NCBI GenBank assembly: GCA_011317545.1
Contig: WUJK01000005.1
Span: 3,136,272 to 3,200,271, forward strand
Length of the DNA: 64,000 nt
Direction of reading: 5' to 3'
From: Coniella vitis
Lineage: Eukaryota > Ascomycota > Sordariomycetes > Diaporthales > Schizoparmaceae
The notes beneath the pieces are model-generated. The model was not told the origin of the DNA. It was given only the letters and a program-made list of their open reading frames with translations, and ran no database searches. Position numbers and translations under genes: made by a program. This document shows positions 35,001-45,248 of the stretch, in pieces (position 1 is the stretch's first letter; each line of letters begins with the position of its first letter).

Positions 35001-38000
35001 GTATCAGATGTATCCAGCTTTCCGTCTCCGACTCGACGAATACAATGATTTTATTGCTAATGAGCTCGGTGGCCCACCCATTCTCCCGGCCATTTTTGGC
35101 GACAATATGATGAGCAACGGCCCCGAGAAGATACACTCGGCTGATATGGTCGTTTTGCAGACCGGCTTCGTAGCCTGTCAGATTGCAGCGGCTTTGACTT
35201 GGCTCGATGCAGGACTCAAAGTTGATACTATTGTCGGGCACAGCCTAGGAGAACTGAGCGCTTTGGCGGTCAGCGGCGTACTATCTATCCGCGACTGTCT
35301 ACGCCTTGTTTCTGGACGCGCGAAGCTTATGCAAAGGCTATGGGGTGAGGACCGCGGTAAGATGACTGCAGTCTTCGCTCAGAGGGATCAGGTAGAGCGT
35401 CTGATCGATGTCTCCGATGCTTCGCAGGGCCAAAACGGGCAGAAGAGACTCGTAATAGCATGCTACAATGGAGAAGCTAGCCATGTTGTGGCTGGTGATA
35501 GTGAGGCGGTTGAAATTCTCGAGACCGAAATGAAGGCCACCGGGGTCAAATTCATGACTGTTGAGACAACTCATGGGTTTCACTCGCATTTGGTCAACCC
35601 TGTTGTTGCAAGTGGAGAGCTGGATCAGCTCGGAGCATCTGTTGACTGGAAGGAGCCACGCATTCCTGTTGAGGTCTGCATCGACACCGCCACTGATATT
35701 GGAACAACGGGCTTGCTCACCCTCCCGTACAGTATCTCGGCTCACGCTCGCCAGCCAGTTTTCTTTTCGCAAGCTCTACGAAGAATTGAGAAGAGGCTTG
35801 GTACCAAGTGCGTCTGGCTTGAGGCAGGTTTTGATACGCCTTGTATCAGTATGGCAAAACGTGGCCTTCCCCATAGTCAAGACCGTGTTATGGTAGCAGT
35901 ATCGCCCAACAAGGAAAAGTCACACCCTGCGGATGCCATTACTCACGCTGTTTGCATTCTTTGGAGGCTCTCGCAAGATGTCACTCCCTGGCACTTTCTT
36001 GATACCTCGAAAGGCTCCAGATCATTGTCAGCATCCCATGTGTACCTTCCCCCCTACCAGTTTGATCATGAAAATGGGATGAAGCTCTGGGTGGATCACG
36101 CTGATCTAGCGCCAACACAAGAGAACCAGATGAGCCAGCTGCAGACACAAATTGCTCAACTTAAAGCTCGTGTCAAGGAGCTCGAATTGCAGCAGAAAAT
36201 GACGGACAGTGCAACATATGGGCAGCATCTTTCAGCTTTACCACCGCAGATGGTCACAAGACTGCCAGAAAAAGGCCACAACGGTGTACTGAAATTTGCG
36301 ATCAACAATCGTTGTCGGCGCTTTCAGACACTTTTGTCTGGTCATGGGGTCCTGGGGAAACCCCTCTGTCCTGCGTCGCTTTACATGGAATGCACGGTCA
36401 TGGCCGTTGGTATGATCCTATTGGATGAGGGCCCATCATATAAATTGCGAATCGAGGACTTTCAACTTGACTTCCAGCATCTCGATATACATGCGCCTCT
36501 CGGTACTGCAGCCGTTGACATTGAGTTGAGCCTGCAGAAAGTTCCTTCACCGGGGTCCAAATCGCAGCAGTGGCAAGCGATTGTGTCCAGCATTAGTGGC
36601 GACCTTACAATCAATAAGAGACGTCCAAGGACAGAACACGCGAAGCTGAGAATCAATTTGATCCCTGACGAGGAAGTGATTTACCACTCGCCATACAAAA
36701 TGTCTATCGCTGACCTAGCATGGAAAAATGCGGATGCTTTGATAGCAGGTTCCAGAAACTTATCGGACCACAATGACATTGAAAGAATGGGAGCGGAGAG
36801 GCTCTATCGCCTCTTTTCTAGCTTAGTTGCGTACAAGCCCTTCTTCAAAGGAATTAAATCAGCCTATCTCAGGGGGTCTGAAGCTGTTGCTGAAATTCAA
36901 ATTCCCTCGCTGGATGGATGTGCGTTGGAAGAATCAACCGCTGCGCACGTGTGCGAGACCGTGGCTCTTGACAATTTCATTCACATCGTCGGATTTCTGA
37001 TCAATTCCAGTAGCCATATCCGAGAGGGTGAAGTCATGGTATGCAATGCCATCAGAAGTTTCTCGATTTTCAATGGCCAGAAGAAGGGGCCCAATTTCCT
37101 TCAACACAGGTCATACAAAGTCTACGTATCATACACCATGGAGAGCGTAACTCAAGCTGACTGTCACGGCTATGTCTTCACGCAGAGCGGAGAGCTTGCG
37201 GCAACATTTACTGGTTGCCGTTTCGTAAAGGTTGACGCACGAAGATTGGGGAAAACACTAGATCAAGCTCAAAGTCATCATATTGGAGAGGTGTCACCAA
37301 GGTCCGTCCCCCTGTCTCGAAACACACCTGTACAGTCGGGACCAGGTCAATCGGACACAGCTCCTGCTATTCATGAATCTAAAAGCTCGGAAGATACAAC
37401 GAAACAAGTCGCCTCAGCTTCGCCAAGTTTCTCACCTCACAGCTCCTCTCATTCTATGACAGAGCAATCAAAGCCAACTTCAATTGATAGTTGCGCAATG
37501 AAGCTTCGACAAATTCTTGAGGTTTACACGGGAATGCCGGCTGATTCTATTCCTAACAATGTATCTATAGCCGATATGGGCGTCGACTCTCTCGCTGCAA
37601 CAGAGATGAGCGATGAGCTGCTGTCTGTTTTCAGCATCACTCTCAATGGCGCAGAGATTGCGTGTACAACACTCGAGGATCTACTGGCTCGCCTCCCAGT
37701 AACTCATCAGGAAGGCAGCCTGCCGACAGGCGTAACGCATGATGCACCAACTGAGCTCGGTGCGATAGCGCCATCCATCACGCCAATGACCTCGCAGGTC
37801 CAAAGCGGAAAGAGCATAGTTCAGGCGCCTCAGTCCATGATCAATCAAGTCACCAAATTACTTGTTGAGTTGACGGGCGCGCACCCATCACTTATCGAGG
37901 AAAGTTTGAGCCTTGCAGATCTGGGAGTTGACTCACTGGCTTTGAAAGAGGTCATATCCACTCTAATCGACATGTGTCCAGACTTGGATGGACAAGACGT

Positions 38001-39351
38001 GACAACAGAGACCACTGTGGGGGAGCTGGTCTTCCTAGTCTCTGGTGAATGCAGTCACGATGGGTCATCAACTCCGCCCGCCTCTAACTCGGCGCAATCA
38101 TCTTCGCTTCCGACACCAAAACCTCTATCGGCCAGTTCGTCCGATATAGGCATCTATAGTCCTAGCTCAGGCGATGCATCAGCCAGCAGCCCACAGACAT
38201 TGGCCAAGTCACCACTTGAAATTGTTAGCACTAACAACTTCGAGGTTTTGAGCTTTGTCTACAAACGCGTCGGTAAAGTTCAAATCGAGGCTGACGTCTA
38301 TTTACCCCGTAACGCCAGTTTGCATAATACCATTAGCGATCACTCGTCTTCCATGGGCATCGCACTCATGATCCACGGTGGCGGCCATATGACTTTGTCC
38401 CGCAAAGCAATTAGGCCGGTACAAGCTGCATACGTTCTTTCTCACAACATATTGCCAGTCAGCATTGACTACCGCCTATGTCCTGAAGTCAACCTCCTCG
38501 ACGGCGCTATAACCGATGTGCGTGACGCTTATGTCTGGATACATCAGCAGCTCCCTTCGCTTCTGTTCAGGAGAACTGGACTAAATTTAGATGTTAATCG
38601 CGTTGTTGTAATCGGGTTCTCGACTGGGGGTCTCTTGGCGACGTCACTCGGCTGGACGACGAGCGAGATCCCATCTGATCTTCAACCAATCTCGCCACCC
38701 AAAGCCATCTTGTGCTTTTATTCACCTTTAGACTTCACACTCACGGACTATGCTGAGCTCATGGAGATGGCTAATTGCGGAGACAATGACAAGAATAATC
38801 CCATGGCCGCGATGGCTCATTCGCTATCGCGAGAGCATATACTCAATATCGAGCTGCGCTCCGAACCGATGACAAACTACATCGTGGAAGGCTTTGAGAA
38901 TGCAGAGCTCGGTTGGATTCGGCCGGGTGATACGAGGTCTGAGTTGTTGCTATCTCTATTCAGAGAGCCTACTACATTTGCTCTATCATTGTGGCTTAAC
39001 GGACCTAGAACCTCTCCAGCTTGCTTGGGTAAAAGACTCCGCGTCGCCGATCTGGTAGCTACACCCGCGGACCCGAGCAAGGTTACTACGCTATGTCCCA
39101 TGGCGCACGTAATTGCAGGCACCTATATGGTTCCAACTTTTATTGTCCACGGCCAGAAGGATGAGGTAGCGCCGTTTGAAGCTGCAGCACGTTTCTATGA
39201 GGAATTGTGTAGGCGGGGGGTGAGAAGTGGCTTTCTGTCTCTGCCTAATGCTCGACATCTATATGACCTAAGGCTTCGACCTGGTATGCGTGGGTGGGAT
39301 GAGGAAGTTGCGCCTGCATATCAGTTTCTTTTCGATGTTTTGGATTGTTAG
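32039..39351 (+). CDS. Non-reducing polyketide synthase, SAT-KS-AT-PT-ACP-ACP-esterase/TE
   Basis: Exon 1 is 32039-32698, the GTGAGT...ACAG intron 32699-32787, and exon 2 32788-39351, for 2407 residues. The splice joins FPH to TYIGTVLDPRLVSFVGP and restores the SAT domain, whose GLCGG holds its Cys. The KS has Cys576 (TACSSS), His712 (EAHGTGT) and His751 (GNIGH). The AT has Ser1039 (GHSLGE) and His1152. The product-template domain has His1406 (GHGVLGKPLCPASLY) and Asp1615. Two carrier domains have Ser1821 and Ser1936 (GVDSL in both). A Ser/Pro-rich linker leads to an alpha/beta-hydrolase with HGGGH 2083-2087, Ser2165 (GFSTGG), Asp2345 and His2377. It should make an aromatic polyketide from acyl starter and malonyl units. 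No C-methyltransferase lies between carrier and esterase, unlike the dimethylorsellinate-type enzymes whose esterase it resembles. The product is not predictable. Confidence 0.95.
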
Positions 39352-40043
39352 ATATTCAATTCGGTGGCCTTCTAGATGTGAATCTTCTAAGATAGCTGGA
39401 TGGCGAAATGCTCGAGAACGCAATGAACATCCTCGTTCTTGGTAACTCTTAGTTGCACGTGCTCAAAATACGTCTGGCCAGCTCGGATTGGAATTCGAAG
39501 CTTGATAAATAGATATTGACCCGCGGGACAGCCAATTGAAATCTCCATAAACCCTGGGGTACTCATCAGCGTACACAAGAACTTGGAATCCAAGAGGGAC
39601 AGCTGGAAGGTGTAAATACTTCAAAAAAGGAAGGATTTGGCAAATGCCAAACATAAAGAGAATATTACAGTGAAGAATGAGGATTGCAAAAAGTGAGACA
39701 GACCATGTTGTTTCGCTCGTTGAGAAATACACGTTTATTCATCCTGTGCTTAAAAATGATCATTGGGTGTCTCAACGACGAATTTCCACACATTAGTACT
39801 GAAATATTTTCATATAAGTGTGTAACAAAAGGAAAACTATACAGTTGTTGAAAGTCTTCGATACCGGGACTGTATGTTCCTATACAAGACCGGCTTTCAT
39901 CGATCAAGCCGATAATATCAATAAACATACAAGATATCGCTATACAACATTAAAACGAAATGCGACTGCTAGAGATCTACTATAACCCGGCCATTACTAG
40001 ATACTTCATCAATCTGGATAAGTCCGCCAATTATACTCCAAAC
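39352..40043. other. Convergent intergenic region
   Basis: Lies between the PKS stop and the flavoprotein stop, tail to tail. Only short frames, nothing recognised. Confidence 0.6.
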
Positions 40044-41051
40044 CTAGAATATGGGTTTCTGCTTCAAATTCTCCGCCTGAATCTGCAGTGGCGCGCCGGC
40101 CCCAGTGCATGTCCCGGAGTATAATGCCGCAGTAATCGTATGCATAGACGAGGAGCAATCACCGGCAGCAAAAACGCCCTTTAAACTAGTTTGGTTAAAA
40201 GGCGGATTGACCTTGATGCTCTTAGTTGGGGTGAGTTCCAGCCCCAGCTGCTCAGCCAAGGAGCCTCTTAGCATAGTCTTTGGCTTGTGTGCTAAGAAGG
40301 CCTCGGTCTTGGTAGCCTCGTCAATAAAATGTAGCTCAACGCGAGCACCCTTGACGTCCTTGACGAGCTTTGAAATCTTTCTCGAGTCAATATTCATAGA
40401 TGCCGGCGCTGCTTCCAGTGCCTCTCTCAGCTCCTGAGCGATACTCTCATTCCCATGGGTATACAAGGTGACTGCCTGAGACATGCGTAGTGCTTGGCGA
40501 GCAAGATGAAGGGCGACCACTACATTACTCACGTCTCCTTCGACAAGTATGCCAGCCGAAGGAGCCTCTTTCTCCTCCCAACCATGGCAGTATAGACAGT
40601 GGAAGCTATTGTTAGGTGAATCAATTAGCTTTACAATCAAGAAGATGAAGAGGCATATGGTCAAAATTGGTTACAAACAAAGAAAACAGCGCATCTCACA
40701 TTCCTGAAACCCAACACTCAGCGTATCCAGGAATATCGGGAAAGATATCTTCAACTCCTGTACCCAGAATGACCTTCTTCCCAATCCAAGACTTCCCTTG
40801 GCTCCTAGCTTCGAATAGGCCAGCCTCGGTCTGCTTAAGACTCTCCACCTCAGAATTTTCGATTTGAACGGTTCCATACCTCTCCAGATCCTTTCTGGAA
40901 GCAGCGAGGAAATCAGCGGGGTTGCGATGATCCCACGTCGGAACAGTATGCATGTACTTGGCTTTTGCGTTACGGTATTTTCCAGAGTCGAAGAGGACAG
41001 TGGTGTGGTCCTGACGCACGACGGATGCTGCAGCACTGAGACCAGCGGGTC
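40044..41051 (-). pseudogene. Thioredoxin-reductase-like FAD oxidoreductase, 5'-truncated
   Basis: Exons are 41051-40700 and 40605-40044, with a GTGAGA...ATAG intron at 40699-40606. The splice gives ECWVSG-IFHCLYCHGWEE, the CxxC redox site of the thioredoxin-reductase fold. The remaining N-terminal piece, GPAGLSAAASVVRQ...LFDSGKYRN, is the second half of the FAD dinucleotide motif. The C-terminal AAGDCSSSMHTITAALYSG is the second FAD contact. The start and the first glycines are missing. An acceptor (TTAG/GA) at 41051 implies an upstream exon, but the adjoining DNA is a palindrome and then subtelomeric repeat with no matching exon. Relatives in fungal clusters oxidise dithiols or pathway intermediates. 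Orientation and proximity suggest it belonged to the PKS cluster. Confidence 0.8.
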
Positions 41052-41052
41052 C

Positions 41053-41093
41053 TAACAATAATTGTTAAATGGAATCAGATCTGATTCCATTTA
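41053..41093. repeat. Two overlapping palindromes at the cluster/subtelomere junction
   Basis: TAACAAT-A-ATTGTTA at 41053-41067 overlaps a perfect 28-bp palindrome at 41066-41093, whose left half is TAAATGGAATCAGA. They sit exactly where the flavoprotein gene loses its 5' end. Confidence 0.85.
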
Positions 41094-42115
41094 CAAAGTC
41101 CCCATAAAAGTCTCCACTTTTTTCGGACCCCGGTATATAAGGTCCTAGATATCTAAAACCTCGAGAACGCTACTAAAAATATACCCCCCTTAGGGGACCC
41201 ACTTTTCAGCCCCACCTACCTAAAATCCTTTTTTCTTCTCCGTCTAAAAGAACGTACTTTCTTCTATTATACTACCCCGGGAATCGGAAAGAGAAAGGCG
41301 CGAGAAGGAAAAGAAGATTCCGTAGTATAGAAAAAAGAAAAAAAAAAAGAACGAAAAAAAAAGAAAGAAGAAAGGATATAGATCTATTTATTAATAAAGA
41401 ATCTTTTCACCCTTTACTATTATTTATCTTATCTATCTATATATATCTATATATAGTATTATTATATATAAATTCTATTTACGATAAGTTGAAAATATTT
41501 ATAAAAGAGGAATAAAGTATCGAAATTTCAATATATTTTCATTATTTACTAATCCTCTTTAAATAAAAGTATTATTATAATAAACTAAAGAATATTTATA
41601 TAATCTAACTTTAAGCCCTTACCCTCTTTTCTTACTATAAATACTCGATAATACTATATAATGCTATTATTCTTTTTTAAAAGAGAAGTTAATATAAGAA
41701 AAAAATAAAAAGATTATAATAGAATATAAATAAATACTATATATATATCTCTTTCTATATATTCTATATAGTAAATAAATATAGTATATAAATATAGCCT
41801 GTTTTTCTTTTTTTTCTTTTTTTTCTTTTCTTTTTTTCTATAGAAATATAATAGTATTATTATTTAAATAAATATTCGTCTTGGAATAATATAGAATATA
41901 TAGCTAGATTTCTTAGATTTAGGGCTATTTAACGTACTATTTTTCTTTAACCCTAACCCTAAACCTAGGGCGTTATTCCAGAACTCGCTTAGCCCCGATA
42001 AGAACGATAAGAAATTCTAAACCCACTTAAACCCACTCTTACCCGGGTAGACCCACTAACTTTAACCCTGAATATCTCAACGGATAGAAGGAGTATGAAA
42101 ATATAAATAATATAT
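41094..42115. other. AT-rich subtelomeric sequence, no gene
   Basis: Low-complexity A/T and poly-pyrimidine runs with few TG/CA steps. It contains one interstitial telomeric tract (41949-41965). No coding frame. Confidence 0.7.
41949..41965 (-). repeat. Interstitial telomeric tract (CCCTAA orientation)
   Basis: AACCCTAACCCTAAACC reads as the C-strand, opposite in orientation to the terminal telomere of this window. Confidence 0.7.
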
Positions 42116-42247
42116 TTGAATAGCTGGAATCTAGAGCTTTCGATTGATACCGGGTGCACTATAGTGGCTATATTATTCTATGTTTTTTCTTTCACTAAAG
42201 TAAAGTTGACTATATAAGTTCGGAAAAAATCAGAGTTTTCACCGAAA

Positions 42248-42320
42248 AGCAAAGTGGTCGAGTCGTTTCGACGACCGACTACGATGCTAGAAGTTCCGTG
42301 TTCGAGTGTGACGTCGGGGA
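42248..42320 (+). pseudogene. tRNA-Arg(ACG)-like relic or SINE head
   Basis: An A box TGGTCGAGTCG (42255-42265) fits the pol III consensus, a D stem GTCG/CGAC pairs, the loop CTACGAT would give anticodon ACG, and a B box GTTCGAGTG (42300-42308) follows. A T-run comes about 25 bases later. The acceptor, anticodon and T stems do not pair, so it is not a working tRNA. It lies in an island of normal TG/CA content (about 42116-42440), which may be a tRNA-derived SINE. Confidence 0.45.
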
Positions 42321-42699
42321 AACTGCTGGTGAGTTTTTCTGATAATCATGAGTGGGTTATATAGTATTAAATTATAGTATAACTAGAAGGGTTGGCCGCG
42401 TAATGGTGTAATGCCCCTGCTCGATAGAACGGTTGTGGGAAAATATATATATAAAGTATAACCGCAGAATATATATATATATATACAAAGTGTAACCGCA
42501 GAGTATATATAATCGTCCTATTGGGCAGGGTTAAAGGGCTTACGTAAATAGCCCCTAGTTACCTCGAATACGGAACTTCTTTTTTTAAAAAATAAAAAAA
42601 AACTTAAGTTTTTTTATTATATTATTTATTTTCTATAAATCTTTTATTATAGTTATTATAAATCTTTATATATATATTAGTTTAAGCTTTATAATCTTA

Positions 42700-44095
42700 T
42701 TATTTTAACCCTTTCTACGCTTTTTACTCTAAGTCTTATATCCTAGTTATTTTAAACCTCTCTATATTATTTACTTTATATAAATCTAAGTCTTATACCC
42801 TAGTTACTTTAAACCTCTCTATATTATTTACTTTATATAAATCTAAGTCTCGTACCCTACTTACCCTAAACCTCTCTACGCTTTTTACTCTTTTTTACTC
42901 TAAGTCTCGTACTCTAATTACCCTAGACCTCTCTACGCTTTTTACTCTTTTTTACTCTAAACCTCGTACTCTAGTTACCCTAGACCTTTCTATACTTCTT
43001 ACTCTCTATTACTCTAAGTCTCGTACCCTACTTACCCTAGACCTCTCTACGCTTTTTACTCTTTTTTACTCTAAACCTCGTACTCTAATTACCCTAGACC
43101 TCTCTACGCTTTTTACTCTTTTTTACTCTAAACCTCGTACTCTAGTTACCCTAAACCTTTCTATACTTCTTACTCTCTATTACTCTAAGTCTCGTACCCT
43201 ACTTACCCTAAACCTCTCTACGCTTTTTACTCCTTTTTACTCTAAGTCTCGTATTCTAGTTACCCTAGACCTCTTTACGCCCTTTACTCCTTTTTACTCT
43301 AAGTCTTATACTCTAGTTACCCTAGACCTCTCTACGCTTCTTATTCTCTATTACTCTAAGTCTTATACTCTAATTACCCTAGACCTCTCTACGCTTTTTA
43401 CTCCTTTTTACTCTAAGTCTCGTATTCTAGTTACCCTAGACCTCTTTACGCCCTTTACTCCTTTTTACTCTAAGTCTTATACTCTAGTTACCCTAGACCT
43501 CTCTACGCTTCTTATTCTCTATTACTCTAAGTCTTATACTCTAATTACCCTAGACCTCTCTACGCTATATCTTATACTCTAAACCTCGTACTCTAGTTAC
43601 CCTAGACCTCTTTATACTTCTTACTCTCTATTACTCTAAATCTTTTACTCTAATTACCCTAGACCTCTCTACGCTATATCTTATACCCTAGTTACCCTAG
43701 AACTCTCTACGCCTTTTACTCCTTTTTACTCTAAGTCTCGTACTCTAGTTACCCTAGACCTCTCTACGCCTTTTAGTCCTTTTTACTCTAAGTCTCGCAC
43801 CCTACTTACCCTAGATCTCTCTACGCCTTTTACTCCTTTTTACTCTAAGTCTTATACTCTAGTTACCCTAGACCTCTTTATACTTTTTACTCTTTTTTAC
43901 TCTAAGTCTCGTACTCTAGTTACCCTAGACCCCTTTACGCTTCTTATTCTCTATTACTCTAAGTCTTATACTCTAGTTACCTTAGACCTCTTTATATTAT
44001 TTACTCTTTTTTACTCTAAGTCTTATACTCTAATTACCCTAGACCTCTCTACTTAATTTACCCTAGACCTCTCTACTTAACTTACCCTAGACTAT
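42700..44095 (+). repeat. Pyrimidine-rich minisatellite, about 57-bp unit
   Basis: Many imperfect copies of a unit built from CTCTAAGTCTCGTACTCTAG, TTACCCTAGACCTCTCTACGC and TTTTTACTC, some expanded or shortened. The plus strand has very little G, and the units carry CCCTAG/CCCTAA words. No coding potential. Confidence 0.85.
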
Positions 44096-44312
44096 CCCTT
44101 TTATATTAATATATAGATCTCTTACTAAAATCTTCTAAATTCTAGCTATTATTTATTTTTTTTTTAATTTTTCCTTTCGCTTTTACCCTAACCCTTAAGT
44201 ATATTACGTAATATATATTTATATAACCCTATATATATTTTTATTGATTTCTTTCTGATTTTTTATATATATTTTAAAGTAATATAACTAAATAACTCGC
44301 CGAGTTACCCTA

Positions 44313-44486
44313 GTGCATGCGTGGGGGCAGATGCGTACTACGACGTGAGCACGATTTTTTGAAAATCCCATACAAATGAATTTGTCGGCAACTCTAAATA
44401 TGCTTACGAGCCCACCCTAGCGTGCTAGGAGGTAAACCAATATCGGAGGGTATATAAGGAGGGAAAAAAAAAACCTCCGGAGGGCT
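44313..44486. promoter_or_regulatory. Normal-composition island with TATA box and hairpin upstream of helicase 1
   Basis: 44313-44450 keeps TG/CA steps (GTGCATGCGTGGGGGCAG and so on) unlike its surroundings. TATATAAG lies at 44451-44458, followed by GGAGG at 44458-44462, a run of A, then CCTCC at 44474-44478 and the palindrome CCTCCGGAGG at 44474-44483. It could be an old promoter for the helicase region 0.8 kb downstream or a small inserted element. Confidence 0.35.
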
Positions 44487-44539
44487 TGATAAAAAAAAAT
44501 CTATATATATATATATATATATACGTATATATAGCTATA

Positions 44540-45245
44540 TACTATAGGCTATTTAGAAGGTTACAGAGCCTCTATAGCCACCTACCGCACTATATTCTAT
44601 CGACTTTATAGAAGGTTCTAAAGCCTCTAAGGTCTATTACCGCACGTTACTCTAGGGGCTTTATATACCCTAAAAATCAACTATCGACTATATAGAAGGT
44701 TACAGAGCCTCTATAGCCACCTACCGCACTATATTCTATCGACTTTATAGAAGGTTCTAAAGCCTCTAAGGTCTATTACCGTGCTTTACTCTAGGGGCTT
44801 TATATACCCTAAAAATCAACTATCGACTATATAGAAGGTTATAGAGCCTCTATAGTCTATTACCGCACTTTACTCTAGGGGCTTTATATACCCTAAAAAA
44901 TCAATTATCGACTTTATAGAAGGTTTATTAGCCTCTAAGGTCTATTACCGCACTCTACTCTAGGGGCTTTATATACCCTAAAAAATCAATCATCGACTTT
45001 ATAGAAGGTTCTAAAGCCTCTAAGGTCTATTACCTATCGACTTTATAGAAGGTTCCAGAGCCTCTAAAGTCTACTACCGTACTTTACTCTAGGGGCTATA
45101 TATACCCTAAAAAATCAACTATCGACTTTCTAGAAGGTTCTAAAGCCTCTAAAGTCTACTACCTATCGACTTTCTAGAAGGTTCTAAAGCCTCTAAAGTC
45201 TACTACCTATCGACTTTATAGAAGGTTCTAAAGCCTCTAAAGTTT
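44540..45245 (+). repeat. Minisatellite, about 85-bp unit with shorter variants
   Basis: About ten copies of a unit starting CTATCGACTTTATAGAAGG and ending near GGGGCTTTATATACCC. Later copies are shortened to roughly 45-50 bases. The array runs to the start of the helicase frame. Confidence 0.85.
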
Positions 45246-45248
45246 AAA

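Noticed and set aside
42385..42435. Second tRNA-like stretch (GGCCGCGTAATGGTGTAATGC)
   Set aside because: It resembles a D arm only; no T arm or anticodon arm follows in the right spacing.
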